Shown here one piece after another: positions 27,921 through 37,272 of a stretch of 56,484 nt of DNA (position 1 is its first letter; the number at the start of each line of letters is the position of its first letter). The position numbers and the translations under genes were made by a program. Under the pieces are notes generated by a model. That model saw only the letters and a program-made list of their open reading frames with translations, was not told the DNA's origin and searched no databases. This stretch comes from Deltaproteobacteria bacterium. GTDB lineage: Bacteria; Desulfobacterota; Binatia; UBA9968; JAJDTQ01. Location of the stretch: the NCBI GenBank assembly GCA_028818755.1, contig JAPPNF010000020.1, positions 1-56,484 of the forward strand, in the 5' to 3' direction.

Positions 27921-29675
27921 TCAATTGCGTGTTTCAACGTCAGCGGAACCGGTAAAGGTGCACAGCGTCGCGACTTGTAGCGTCCGCCCAAGGCCAAGTC
28001 GAACAACTGGCGTGCGTTCGCGCTTCCAAAGAACTCGCAATTCGTTGAAGGCTGAGTGCCGCTCGGGAGCGGAATCTACACATAGCTGCGTCGCCGTGGC
28101 GTCGACAAGGAGATCACGTCTCCACGCCTCGGCGCTAGAGTGGACAAGCGCACGACGAAAGGCCGGCCAATCCCGCGATCGGACAGCGTCATCCTGATGC
28201 GCGACCGCGAGTAGTGCGTTCCCGCGCGCGCGTTCCGGCGCGACGGACGCATAGGCGGTAAGCTCCTCTTTGGCTGGCGGGGATAGATCGACGGTTTGCG
28301 CCATTTTGGCGATCGCCATCCATTCGGGCAGATCGCTCTGAGAGACTATCATGTCACCCCGCCACGTCGTTGCGAGTGGGACGAGGGCGTGAGCCGCGGA
28401 AGTCCGAGCGCTCATGTCTTGGATTAGCGAAAGGACTTCTTCTTCAGGCATGAAGGGCGCGAGGCTGGCGACGCCAACCGCGAAGGAATCCAATATTCCA
28501 AACTCGTTCTGGTTGTTACGTCTCCAACTCAAAAGCAGTTCGCGATCAGTTTCGTTAAGGTAAGAGACTTGCCGACTGAGGATCTCAAATGCGGTCAGCC
28601 GCCAGAATTCGGACGCAGTTTCTGGACGCATTAGAGCGTCGATCAGGAATTCACGCGTCATATCGGGAAATGGCGTGAAGGGCGCGATAGTCGAAAGCCA
28701 TTGCGCGAAGATGGGTGGTCCATTGAGACGGCTTTCGTCGTCGCGAAGAAATCCGGCAACGCCGTCGATTGTAGCGCCCTCCAGAGCACGGTGCTGCGCG
28801 ATGATCGCCAGCAAGAAGAGCGCAATCTCGACTTCGGACGGAGCCACGATCCCATGGGTGCCAAGATCAAAGGTGCGGACGGTTTCGAACAGCACCCTCT
28901 CGGCAGTCGCGGCCACATCGCCTTCATCCCCAAGGGCAGCTAGAAGCAGACCTGCCGGTTTGCACCACCCGTCGGCGTCGAAATCAGACACCGCGCTGCC
29001 TGCGCTCCAGGTCGCGAACCGCGCGAACTCGCTTCTGGCATCATAGTTGGGGTTCTCATCACCGAACGAGCCGTTGATAACGTGTACGTTCAGGCGGTAG
29101 GCGACAAGACGCCCGGCGGTTGCCAAGGCCTTGGATCGGTCCTTGGCGAGCACCATGCGCCAATCCAACTCCTTGAGAAATTCGGCCGTTCCCGGATTTA
29201 GTTGCGGAAAATCAATCGTCCGAGAGATATTTGCCGCGCAATCGAGACTTTCTTCCGGCACTTGATATCCGAAACTACGCGCGGTGGCGGTGATGGTTTC
29301 GCCGCCTCTCAGGCTGATGAAGGCGGCGAGTTCGTCGAGGGGTGGCGGGTGCATTGTGGACTCGAACAATTTCGTAGACACGGGCAGTTCCCCAGAGAGA
29401 AGCAGGGACAAAGAAGCCTGCACTCGAGGTTTGAGGAGAGGGCCGAGCTTTGTGGGCCAACCACCAAGGCCATGAAGGCGATTGGCGAGAAGGCGCCCGT
29501 TCCTCAAGGCGTCGAAACTCGAAGTATCGACATCATTGCGCGCGATGTCATCCGCATCAAAACCGGTATCGATTATCCCGCCCGGAAGGGCTCGTCGGAA
29601 AGGGTCTAGTAGATGTATTCCGGACCGAGCGACTATATCGCCCTCCGCGTCGACGGCGAGATGCTGAAACGACAA
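27921..29675 (-). CDS. orphan 584-residue protein, function unknown
   Basis: This long intact frame has good coding character but I do not recognise it. It is mostly alpha-helical, with no signal peptide, no clear TM segment and no nucleotide-binding motif. The only in-frame start near the 5' end is a TTG at 29675, because a TGA lies just upstream, so the true N-terminus may be lost. The last about 25 residues run into sequence attached to the ISAs1 remnant, so the original C-terminus is probably lost too. HEAT-like helical pairs may be present (SEVEIALFLLAIIAQHRALE, ALMRPETASEFWRLTAFEIL). Its place beside mobile debris and a CRISPR locus makes a defence or element-borne function possible, but that is only inference. 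Confidence 0.55.
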   Translation of the reverse strand: MSFQHLAVDAEGDIVARSGIHLLDPFRRALPGGIIDTGFDADDIARNDVDTSSFDALRNGRLLANRLHGLGGWPTKLGPLLKPRVQASLSLLLSGELPVSTKLFESTMHPPPLDELAAFISLRGGETITATARSFGYQVPEESLDCAANISRTIDFPQLNPGTAEFLKELDWRMVLAKDRSKALATAGRLVAYRLNVHVINGSFGDENPNYDARSEFARFATWSAGSAVSDFDADGWCKPAGLLLAALGDEGDVAATAERVLFETVRTFDLGTHGIVAPSEVEIALFLLAIIAQHRALEGATIDGVAGFLRDDESRLNGPPIFAQWLSTIAPFTPFPDMTREFLIDALMRPETASEFWRLTAFEILSRQVSYLNETDRELLLSWRRNNQNEFGILDSFAVGVASLAPFMPEEEVLSLIQDMSARTSAAHALVPLATTWRGDMIVSQSDLPEWMAIAKMAQTVDLSPPAKEELTAYASVAPERARGNALLAVAHQDDAVRSRDWPAFRRALVHSSAEAWRRDLLVDATATQLCVDSAPERHSAFNELRVLWKRERTPVVRLGLGRTLQVATLCTFTGSADVETRN

Positions 29676-29740
29676 GTAGCCAAAGACTCACCCGAAAACA
29701 ACTCCTTTCGAGGTCGTTTTTCCGGCCCCTAAAACATGTC

Positions 29741-30001
29741 TAAAAAAATGGGCGTCACGCGGGTGCTGTCGCGCAAGCTGGGTGCCGACAACATCCGCGT
29801 GAACACCCTGCTGCCGGGCTCCACCGCCAACAAGCCGGAGTCCACGCTGGCGGACCACGAGCGCTCCGCGTCCAAACGGTTCCCATAGCGCATCGAGAAG
29901 CCGGAGGACGTGGTGGGCACCGCGCCTACCTCTTGTCGGACCTGAGCGCCTTCGTCACCAGCCAAGCCATTCGGGTGAACGGCAGCGCCAACCTGCACTG
30001 A
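29741..30001 (+). pseudogene. C-terminal remnant of a short-chain dehydrogenase/reductase
   Basis: Translation gives GVTRVLSRKLGADNIRVNTL, then LPGSTANKPES..., an in-frame stop, RIEKPEDVVGTA and, after a one-base shift, YLLSDLSAFVTSQAIRVNGS. This is the C-terminal third of a classical SDR (the strand with RVN and the late LSDxSxFVTSQ motif). The catalytic YxxxK and the Rossmann GxxxGxG are missing. It is degraded debris and overlaps the 3' end of the TPR gene on the other strand. Confidence 0.7.
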
Positions 30002-31188
30002 TCATTGCAACTCGCCGGACGGTTCGGAGCGGTTCCTAGGAACAAAACCGGGATCGGATCGACACGGTCGTTTTGGTGAACGAGATGCGTGACCGTAGGG
30101 GCGGGGTTGTAAACCCCGCCCCTACGAACCACTAGACTACTTGCCAGCAACCGTGTGAATTCACGCGGGAAACCTCGTGTCCCGGGTCCGATCCTCCCCC
30201 AAAGCGCACCTCCATCCCTTAACAGTGCTTTGGGCTTATGCCCTCCCACTCCCCACGGCCTGAGATCCGCAAGTTCCTTGGCGGCGGTCCTGGACGGAAC
30301 GGTCAACGCTTTGACTGACGATACCCAATTACCGGATTCATCTCCGCCAAGACTCACGTTCGGAAACAGTAATTTAACTCCCAACACAATGGCGATGACT
30401 GCGACCCCACGCAGTGCACGTTTGAGTCCTCGCTTCCGCATCTTGTCGGTGGTAACCCGCCGCCGGACGCCTTCGCTGGCTTCCTTCGTTGAGTCGGCCC
30501 ACCTGCTCCGTATGCCACGGGAGTTCTTGGTACCACGCCACTCCAGCGAGGCCCGGAGGAAGGCGAAATCTGCTTCCTTCAGCACCCTCGCGAGGAATTC
30601 ACCGACCCACAGCACGAAGTCCTGATGGGACTCTAGCTCTTGAATCTGCGCCACCGCGCTATCGATCTCGCCCGTCATGGAATAAACCCGTACCAAGGAG
30701 AACCGATTGTGAACTGATTGTTCAATGGCCAGAGCGTGTAGAAACTCCTGCTTTGCTGTCCGGAAATCGGCCTTGGCCAAGGCGATTTCCCCTTGAAGCT
30801 CGTGATACTGTGCATACCGAGCATTGCGCAACGGGTGATCGTACTCTTCTCCGCCATCGGTCCGTATCCGGTGGAATGCTTCTTGGTTCCAACTTTCAGC
30901 TTCGTCCAATTCGCCCAACAGAAAGGATACCCTCGCAAGGTGGTTGACTCCGTCCCAACGGTCAGGGCGGGCCTGGTGGGCCTGGATGAAGATGTCCTTT
31001 GCGCTCATGACCTCGTCACGACGTCGCTGTGCCTCCTCCGCGGTCAATACGTCGCTAACGAGATTGCACGCCCTTCGTGTGAGCTCGAAGAACTCCTTCA
31101 ACGTGGTATCAGCAACGGGTGGTTCGCCGTAGTTGCCGTGAACGATTTGCAGTAGCGCCCCTAAGAGGTCTCGTCTGTGATTCGACAT
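29926..31188 (-). CDS. TPR-like protein with one membrane segment
   Basis: This 420-residue frame starts at an ATG preceded by GAGGTG. Residues about 55-215 contain helical pairs of tetratricopeptide type (NHLARVSFLLGELDEAESWN, ELQGEIALAKADFRTAKQEF, RVYSMTGEIDSAVAQIQELE). A basic stretch is followed by one TM helix at about 258-274 (RGVAVIAIVLGVKLLFP). The N-terminal half would be cytoplasmic. The tail beyond about 330 is doubtful, because it crosses a perfect 33-bp inverted repeat and then runs antisense through the SDR remnant, so the original C-terminus was probably shorter. Function unknown. Confidence 0.6.
   Translation of the reverse strand: MSNHRRDLLGALLQIVHGNYGEPPVADTTLKEFFELTRRACNLVSDVLTAEEAQRRRDEVMSAKDIFIQAHQARPDRWDGVNHLARVSFLLGELDEAESWNQEAFHRIRTDGGEEYDHPLRNARYAQYHELQGEIALAKADFRTAKQEFLHALAIEQSVHNRFSLVRVYSMTGEIDSAVAQIQELESHQDFVLWVGEFLARVLKEADFAFLRASLEWRGTKNSRGIRSRWADSTKEASEGVRRRVTTDKMRKRGLKRALRGVAVIAIVLGVKLLFPNVSLGGDESGNWVSSVKALTVPSRTAAKELADLRPWGVGGHKPKALLRDGGALWGRIGPGTRGFPREFTRLLASSLVVRRGGVYNPAPTVTHLVHQNDRVDPIPVLFLGTAPNRPASCNDQCRLALPFTRMAWLVTKALRSDKR
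30094..30126. repeat. REP-like perfect inverted repeat
   Basis: Two perfect 15-base arms (CGTAGGGGCGGGGTT and its complement) flank a 3-base loop. GTAGGGGCGGG palindromes of this kind are dispersed elements in many genomes; a half-site (CCCGCCCCTACC) occurs again near 47850. It sits within the doubtful C-terminal part of the TPR gene. Confidence 0.8.
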
Positions 31189-31365
31189 GATTCACCTCCA
31201 TGGCTTCCGTGTCAGTCCGCGCAATCAGGTCACCCTCCTCTCGCAGCCTCGTCGTAAACTGCAACCTTGTAAAGCACCCGTGTTTCATAGAGATGACGGG
31301 AGAGTGAAAGTACTGTTATGCTGTAAAGACTCAACCGCCATAGCTGAAGCAGGCGAGATCCCAAC

Positions 31366-32067
31366 GAGGTGGAGTCGGTGCGGCGTTTTATAGGACTGCG
31401 GCTTTCGGGGCCCTTGCCGGACGAGACAACGATACTGAACTTCCGCCATCTGTTGGAGGAGCACGGACTGGGGGAGAAGCTGTTCGACGAGATCAACGCC
31501 CCTCTGGCCTCGATGGGGCAGCGGCTCAGGACGGGGACGATCGTGGACGCGAGCATCATCGCGGCGCCGTCGTCGACAAAGAACCTCAAGCGGGAGCGTG
31601 ACCCTGAGATGCACCAGACGAAGAAGGGAATCAGTGGTACTTCGGGATGAAGGCGCGTATTGGGGTGGACGCGGAGTCGGGGTTGACGCACAGCCTGGAG
31701 ACGACGCCGGCCAACGTGTCTGACGTGGCGACGGCGCACGCGCTACGGCACGGGAGCGAGGAGCAGGTGGGGGGGCGACGCGGGCTACCAGGGAGTGGGC
31801 AAGCGCGAGGAGAACCGGAACGCTGTGGTGGACTGGCAGGTGGCGATGAAGCCGGGCGAGCGTCGGAAGCTCGAGAAGACCGGACCGGAGGAGGCGGCGG
31901 AGAAGCGCAAGGCATCGGTGCGGGCCAAGGTGGAGCATCCGTTTCTGTACGTGAAGCGCCACTTCGGCTATGCCAAGGTGCGCTACCGGGGGCTGTGGAA
32001 GAACACCCAGCGCATCGCCGTGTTGCTCGGGTTCACCAATCTGCTCATCGCAGGGCGCTACGCTTGA
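31366..32067 (+). pseudogene. IS5-family transposase remnant
   Basis: Three consecutive frames give [22 protein letters not shown], then (after a shift near 31645) ARIGVDAESGLTHSLETTPA, and (after a shift near 31790) VGKREENRNAVVDWQVAMKP with VRAKVEHPFLYVKRHFGYAK. This is the catalytic core and C-terminus of an IS5-group DDE transposase: D in TIVDAS, D in the lost DAGYQG region, and E in AKVEHPF. The N-terminal about 60 residues are absent and there are two frameshifts, so it is inactive. The right end of the element is probably near 32240; terminal repeats were not found. Confidence 0.85.
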
Positions 32068-32333
32068 GGCCCTGAGGCGGGGGGTCAGTCCGTCCGCCGC
32101 GGCAAGGAAGGGCAAGACACCCAAGGTTCAGTCAATGAAACGGCGCCCGCGCAACCCTCATCAGCAGTCCCATAGTGCCACGAACCGATCAGACGTTCTG
32201 ACGAATCCGCTATGCCGCCCTTAAACTGTGGTTGTTCAGACCTTCCTTAGGTCCTGAGGTCCGGCTTGATGGCCTCGACGGTGCGTTTGATCAGGGTGGT
32301 TTGAGCCTGGCGGTGCGTTTGGCGGTGGCGAGT

Positions 32334-32708
32334 TCAGGGGGGTTCATGTGCCGCTTCCTCCGCCGCCGCGGCAAAGGCAACGCCGTAGGCCACCTCGGGG
32401 TCTGCCCCGCGCGGGCCGGCGCCTATGCCGAAGGGCTCCTCGTAGGCCTGGAGGACTCCGTTGGCCGCCAGAAAGCCCGCGGCCAGGGTCAACCCGTAGT
32501 TGTACGCCGCGCGCGGAGCCAGCACACGCTGGTTCCGCACCTGCTGCAGGGCCACGTCGGTCCAGTGAAAGACCGTGTTCCCGTTCCCCGGCTTCAGTAT
32601 CTGCGTCGTGTACGATGCCGGGCGTCCGTGGGGACTGACGCACCCGGTCGCCAGAAGCGCAGAGGCGGCCAACGCCTTCCGCAGGAACTGCCTTCTCGTA
32701 TGGTTCAT
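32334..32708 (-). pseudogene. truncated Tat-exported lipoprotein related to vanadium haloperoxidase-like proteins
   Basis: The 124-residue frame starts MNHTRRQFLRKALAASALLA, a twin-arginine signal, and has a lipobox LATGC. It continues with HWTDVALQQVRN, as at the start of vanadium-dependent haloperoxidase/PAP2-like secreted proteins, and then jumps to ANGVLQAYEEPFGIG and a repeat-like end. The catalytic domain, normally about 350 residues more, is missing. The frame ends close to the right flank of the IS5 remnant, suggesting truncation by that element. The family assignment is from memory of such N-termini. Confidence 0.5.
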
Positions 32709-33395
32709 GGTCAGGAATCCTCGGATGTTGAAGTTAAAGCAAGCCGCGGATCCGCCGGCGGCGGGTTGGGGGGAATCCCGAACAGTAAGCCCCGGCCCCG
32801 GGGGTTTGGTGTTGGGCTCCGATCCTCGCCGCGGCTACGGAGTCACGGCCCCGGAATCATGTCAGGCGTGAAGGAGGGGTGGAGGACGTCTCTGTCCCGA
32901 TGGCAACGGCGCCACGGCGCGCCGCAAGGCGTGGATGCGGGGTGAGGCGGGAACCCGCCGGTTACCGGGAACGGACAAGCGGAGCCGGTCCGGTTGGAGA
33001 TGCCGGAAACACGCTTTACGACCTCTGCCGGCTCGGGTACAGCGGAACGATCGACAGCCTGAACGAGGCGGTTCTCATACTGGGTTACGAATGGGCTGGC
33101 GCGGACGCCGATGCGGGACGGCTTCCAGAAGCTCCTGGCGGGACGCGTCCGGGTCCGCCGCATGATCCGGGAAGACGGCAGGGAGCGGGACGATCCGACG
33201 GTGGTGGAGGGGCTGGCGGGAAGGATGGACGACTGCATGGACGCGGCCCCCGACGGTCTCTACCTTCTCGCCCGCTATACGGCCTGTGGTTTTCAGTACT
33301 GGCGCCTGTGCGGGAACGGATGACTCGCAAGAGCTCGCCGTTTCGCGTCCACGCCGACTGGAGCAACTCCCCCGGCTGGTTGCCAGCTTTCGACA
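32709..33395. other. region with no convincing gene
   Basis: Several overlapping frames exist on both strands, but none has a good start or recognisable pattern. The best is a 70-residue plus-strand frame at 33111-33323 (MRDGFQKLLAGRVRVRRMIR...), which may be the tail of a frameshifted gene. I see no RNA gene or repeat. Confidence 0.35.
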
Positions 33396-33779
33396 CTAGG
33401 CCCGGCCGGCGGTCCTCTCGATCACGGTCTGAAGCGCGGCGGTCTGCTGCTGCATGCCCTGGACCACGGCCCGGAGCGCTTCGGCCTGACTGTCCAGCGC
33501 CCGCATGGCCTCGGCATGGCGGGCGTCCTCGCGCTTCTCGCGGGCTTCGGCCTGACTGTCCAGCGCCCGCATGGCCTCGGCGTGGCGGGTGTCCTCGCGC
33601 TTCTCGCGGGCTTCGTCCGTCTTGGTGAGCGCGGCCATGACTTCGCGGTGGCGCTGGTTCTCACGTTCCTCGCGCTGGTCCCCGGCACGGCGCATTTGCC
33701 AAATGCCGTTCCATACCAGCGCGACACCGGCGGCCGCGACTGCGAGTTGTCCTGCTGCGATCCATTCCCCTGGCGTCAT
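33396..33779 (-). CDS. small membrane-anchored coiled-coil protein with tandem 22-residue repeats
   Basis: This 127-residue protein has one N-terminal TM helix (about 8-30, AAGQLAVAAAGVALVWNGIW) followed by a charged coiled coil. Two near-identical 22-residue repeats (AREKREDTRHAEAMRALDSQ and its copy with T to A) come from a 66-bp tandem duplication. A heptad-like tail with VVQGMQQQTAALQTVIERT closes it. Proteins of this kind are common beside integrases and in phage-like elements; the function is unknown. The number of repeats is probably variable between strains. Confidence 0.65.
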   Translation of the reverse strand: MTPGEWIAAGQLAVAAAGVALVWNGIWQMRRAGDQREERENQRHREVMAALTKTDEAREKREDTRHAEAMRALDSQAEAREKREDARHAEAMRALDSQAEALRAVVQGMQQQTAALQTVIERTAGRA

Positions 33780-33956
33780 GGTGTGGCTCTTCCTTTCCTT
33801 TGTTGCTGACCAAGGCTAAAGGGCAACCATTGAGAGTATACCGCAACAGAGAGCGGTTGGGGCGCGCAGTGCCATTGATTCCACCGATATAGGTCAAGCC
33901 GTTTGTGACCGCAACAAGAGAGCGGTCACCGCAGGAAGTCCTCGACGATCGATTCA

Positions 33957-34085
33957 GCTTGGCCATTTCGCCTCGTCCTTTGTCTGCATCGGCAGGATGT
34001 CGGCGCCGATTCTGCCCCCGACCTGGCCACCGAAGCCCGCTCCGTGTCCTGGGCAAGATGCGCGTAGCGCGCCGTCGTGTCGATC
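33957..34085 (-). pseudogene. C-terminal remnant of a third tyrosine recombinase
   Basis: On the minus strand ATTARYAHLA-type sequence (here IDTTARYAHLAQDTERASVA) is followed, after a one-base frameshift, by VGGRIGADILP. This closely matches the end of the intact integrase at 35725-36909 (ARYAHLARDTEKASAAKVGG, SIGADILGP). It includes the catalytic tyrosine but nothing upstream. Confidence 0.75.
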
Positions 34086-34295
34086 CTGTTGTGCCTCGTG
34101 GCCTTCCGGCAGGCCAGGAAGCGGTTCGAGGAAGCCGTTCCCGGATCGGTGAGGCTGGCGCCGCAAGCGGGACTGCGCGCGGTGATCGAACAGGATTACC
34201 GGGCCATGCAGGGCATGATCCTCGGCGATGGCCCGGGCTTCAAGTGGGTTATGGATCAGCTTCAACGTGCCGAAGCCGCGATAAACGGAGCCTGA
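34077..34295 (+). pseudogene. possible C-terminal fragment of an AbiEii-like nucleotidyltransferase toxin
   Basis: The 72-residue frame ends GLRAVIEQDYRAMQGMILGD then PGFKWVMDQLQRAEAAINGA. The pattern L..DY.AM..M-GD-P.F..V...L...E..IN resembles the last helices of AbiEii/AbiGii-family nucleotidyltransferases. The front part of the frame is antisense to the integrase remnant and is not homologous. If correct, this is a toxin gene cut off by recombination. Low confidence. Confidence 0.3.
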
Positions 34296-34532
34296 ACAGG
34301 TTCTCGACCCCGAACGCGGCAGGACCGTGTATCCGCTGAAGAAAATATTTGCAGTGCTTGACGATCGCACCAGTGCATGGCTCACGAGCCGTGCGGCCGC
34401 CGCGATTTCCTTGTCGCAGGCGAAGCGGCCGAAACTGAAACGGATTGAGAGGCCGGCTGTTCGGAATCAACGCCGAGGGCGCGGTGGACACGGGCTCGGG
34501 CGTGCCGGAGGCGCAAGCCGATCCAGTGGGGT

Positions 34533-35708
34533 TCAGAGGATATCGCCCGCGATACTGTCGGCGACCCGCGCCGCCGCCTCGTGCATGGAGTCCCGCGCCA
34601 GATGCGCGTACCGGGCCGTGGTCCCGACATGGGCATGGCCCAGCAACTTCCCGATCGCGGGAAGGCTCTCGCCCAGCGCCAGCGCGCGCGAAGCGAAACT
34701 GTGACGGCAGTCGTGAAGCCGGACATCCTCGAGTCCCGCCCGCTCGCGCACGATGCACCAGTGACGGTCGACAAAGCACAGCCGCTCGTCCTTCTTCCGG
34801 CCCTGGATCACCCAGGGGTTGCCCTCGGCGCGCGGAATGCCCGCCAGCACACGCTTAGCCTCGGGCGACAGCGACACCGTCCGGGCGCCCGTCTTGGTGT
34901 CGGCGAGATGCAGTTCCATGGCTTCAAGGTCCACGTCCTTCCAGCGCAGGGGCAGGATCTCGTTCTTCCGGCACCCGGTCAGCATCAGGAGCCGGATCGC
35001 CGCCGCCGCATGCACCGGGATGGCGCCGCTCGCCTCCGCCTCGTCAAGCGCACTCCCAAGCCGGCGGAACTCGGCCGCCGTCAGGAACCGCTCCCGCCGC
35101 TGCTCGCGGTACTTCATCCGGCGCGGACACGGGTTGCTCCCCTCCGGCATCAATCCCCAGGACTCGGCCATGTTGAACATCCGCGACAGGAGGGCCAGCG
35201 TCCGGTTCGCCATCACCGGCGTCGCCCGCATCGCGTAGTGCAACTCCCGCACGTCCTCTCGCCGGACGCGACCAAGCGGCAGCCTGCCCAGCTCCGGCAC
35301 GATGCGCTTCTCAGCCCTTCGGCGATATACCCTCACGGTGCTCGGCTTGCAGTGCTCCTCCGCGTACTCCCTGAGATACCGCTCGGCAAGCTCGGCGACC
35401 GTTGGTCCATCCACTCGCTTCGCCGCCAGCGGCTCCGGCACAGCCTCCTCGCCCGCCTTGATCCGCGCAATGATCAACGCCGCCCGCCGCCGCCCCTCCT
35501 CCGGCGTGATCACCCCGTGCCGGCCAACCGTAAGCCGCTTCCCCGATCCCCGCGCGCGGGTCTGCACCACGTAGTATTTCGCGCCGGTAGGGTAGACCCT
35601 GACGCCGAAGCCCGGCTGCTCCGAGTCCCAGAACACCGTGTCCTTGTCCACCTTCAGCGCCTCCACCGTGCGCCTTGATATCGACCTCGTCCCGAGCTTC
35701 GCCATCAC
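34533..35708 (-). CDS. tyrosine recombinase (integrase), first of a tandem pair
   Basis: This 391-residue site-specific recombinase is of the DUF4102-type integrase class. The N-terminal arm-binding domain (GFGVRVYPTGAKYYVVQTR, about 34-52) is followed by a core-binding SAM-like domain (about 100-200) and the catalytic domain. Catalytic residues are in place: R247 (TGCRKNE), K272, H332 and R335 (HDCRHSF), H358 (LLGHAHVG) and Y367 (TARYAHL). It lies 16 bases after the next integrase on the same strand and is probably cotranscribed with it. It is intact and should mediate integration or excision of the element. Confidence 0.95.
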   Translation of the reverse strand: MMAKLGTRSISRRTVEALKVDKDTVFWDSEQPGFGVRVYPTGAKYYVVQTRARGSGKRLTVGRHGVITPEEGRRRAALIIARIKAGEEAVPEPLAAKRVDGPTVAELAERYLREYAEEHCKPSTVRVYRRRAEKRIVPELGRLPLGRVRREDVRELHYAMRATPVMANRTLALLSRMFNMAESWGLMPEGSNPCPRRMKYREQRRERFLTAAEFRRLGSALDEAEASGAIPVHAAAAIRLLMLTGCRKNEILPLRWKDVDLEAMELHLADTKTGARTVSLSPEAKRVLAGIPRAEGNPWVIQGRKKDERLCFVDRHWCIVRERAGLEDVRLHDCRHSFASRALALGESLPAIGKLLGHAHVGTTARYAHLARDSMHEAAARVADSIAGDIL

Positions 35709-35724
35709 GCTCCCCGATCCCGCC

Positions 35725-36909
35725 TCAGGCGGCGTCCGCGTCCGGCCCCAGTATGTCGGCGCCGATGCTGCCGCCTACCTTCGCCGCCGACGCCTTCTCG
35801 GTGTCCCGCGCCAGATGCGCGTAACGCGCGGTCGTCGCCACCTGCCCGTGACCCATCAGCTTTCCGATCATGCTCAGACTCTCGCCCAGCGCCAACGCTC
35901 GGCTCGCCCAGCTGTGCCGAAGATCGTGAATCCGCACGTCCTCGAGCCCTGCCTTCGCGCGAAGGCGAATCCAAACCGCGTCCACGTTGACCATGTGCGC
36001 GCCGCCCTTCTTGCCCGCGATCACCCAGGGGTTGTCGCCGTTCCGGGGAATCCTGTCCAGCACCGCCTCCACCGCCGGGGTCAGCGGAACGCTCCGCGGT
36101 CCCGTCTTCGTCTCGCTCAACCTCAACTCCCGCGCCACGCGGTCCACGTCGTCCCACCGCAGCCGCACGATCTCGTTCTTCCGGCATCCCGTCAGCATCA
36201 GCAGGCGGAGCGCGGCAGCCGCCGGGGGACTCACCGAACCGTTGGCCTCCGCCTCCTTCAGCACTCGGCCCACCTCCCGGTACTCCCCGGGCGTGAGGAA
36301 CCGCTCCCGCCGGACTTCCCTGTACCGGCGCACCGCCCGGCACGGGTTCCGGCCCGGAGGCGCGAGCTCCCACGCCTCGGCCATCGAGAACATCCGCGAC
36401 AGGATCCTGACCGCGTTGTTCGCCGCCTGCGGCGTCTCGCGCAGCCCGTAGTGGAACTTCGCGACCCGCGACCGGTCCACCTCGCTTATGGACAGTTCGC
36501 CGAGTTCAGGCAGGATATGAGCCTCGATCACGTAACGGTAGTTGACCTGCGTCCTCTTCCGGCAGTTGACCGCCACGTGGCCCTGCATGTAGCGTTCCGC
36601 CAGACCCGCCACCGTGAGTTCCGGCTCCACCGGTTCCGGAAACGGCTCCAGGCCCCGCTTGATGCGGTCGATCGCCTCCGCGGCCTGCTTGCGGGCGTCG
36701 TCCGCCAGCAGTTGGCCGCAACGCCCGAGGGTGACGCGTTTCGGACCCTGCGGGCCGCGCGTCTGGACCACGAAAACCTTGCGGCCGGTGGAGTAGACCC
36801 TTACGCCGAACCCCTGAAGGTCCCTGTCCCAGTGGACGGCGTCCTTGCCCGTTGCCGCCAGGGCGTCGATGGTGCGCTTGGTGAGTTTCCGGTCGCTCTT
36901 CTCCGACAT
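35725..36909 (-). CDS. tyrosine recombinase (integrase), second of a tandem pair
   Basis: This 394-residue paralogue of the neighbouring integrase has the same domain order. Catalytic residues are R243 (TGCRKNE), K268, H328 and R331 (HDLRHSW), H354 (LMGHGQVA) and Y363 (TARYAHL). The start is the ATG at 36909. The two proteins share most motifs but clearly differ in the arm-binding and core-binding parts, so they probably recognise different sites. The promoter and a putative attachment site would be in the AT-richer region immediately to the right. Confidence 0.95.
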   Translation of the reverse strand: MSEKSDRKLTKRTIDALAATGKDAVHWDRDLQGFGVRVYSTGRKVFVVQTRGPQGPKRVTLGRCGQLLADDARKQAAEAIDRIKRGLEPFPEPVEPELTVAGLAERYMQGHVAVNCRKRTQVNYRYVIEAHILPELGELSISEVDRSRVAKFHYGLRETPQAANNAVRILSRMFSMAEAWELAPPGRNPCRAVRRYREVRRERFLTPGEYREVGRVLKEAEANGSVSPPAAAALRLLMLTGCRKNEIVRLRWDDVDRVARELRLSETKTGPRSVPLTPAVEAVLDRIPRNGDNPWVIAGKKGGAHMVNVDAVWIRLRAKAGLEDVRIHDLRHSWASRALALGESLSMIGKLMGHGQVATTARYAHLARDTEKASAAKVGGSIGADILGPDADAA

Positions 36910-37272
36910 CGCGTGACTCCGGTTTACTGCTTGCTACTTTGGCATTCGATCATTTGCGCCGACGCCGTGGTCGGGACAGAGACGTTTACGCATTCTGCCG
37001 GGCCAAGTACGGACAGGCTCGGCGGTTCCTTCACCCACCGACATTACACTTTGACTGAACGAGCACCGTAGGCCACAGTAGTTTTCTTATGTTCTCGTGT
37101 TTCCATCGACACGGTTTTCGTAATCGAGCCGCAAGCGACTGGAATCAAATCCAGGAGTATTGAAGCGCATCCACGACGCGAATACAAGTGCTTCCATATA
37201 CTTATAACTAGCTAATATACAACAGATTATCACAGCCCTGCGTAACTCGGCGCGCATCTGTCAATCTATAGG
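36910..37272. other. AT-rich intergenic region upstream of the integrases
   Basis: This 360-base stretch is much more AT-rich than its surroundings, with many TA steps around 37190-37230 and no open frame of note. It separates the integrase start from a truncated relaxase. It is the likely place for the integrase promoter, an attachment site or an oriT remnant, but I found no matching direct repeat elsewhere in the window. Confidence 0.4.

Noticed and set aside
34077..34295. Intact AbiEii-type toxin with antitoxin
   Set aside because: Only about 40 C-terminal residues resemble the family, and no AbiEi-like antitoxin gene is adjacent.
36910..37272. Plasmid replication origin in the AT-rich stretch
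   Set aside because: No iterons, DnaA boxes or replication initiator gene are visible; integrase promoter or attachment site is a simpler reading.
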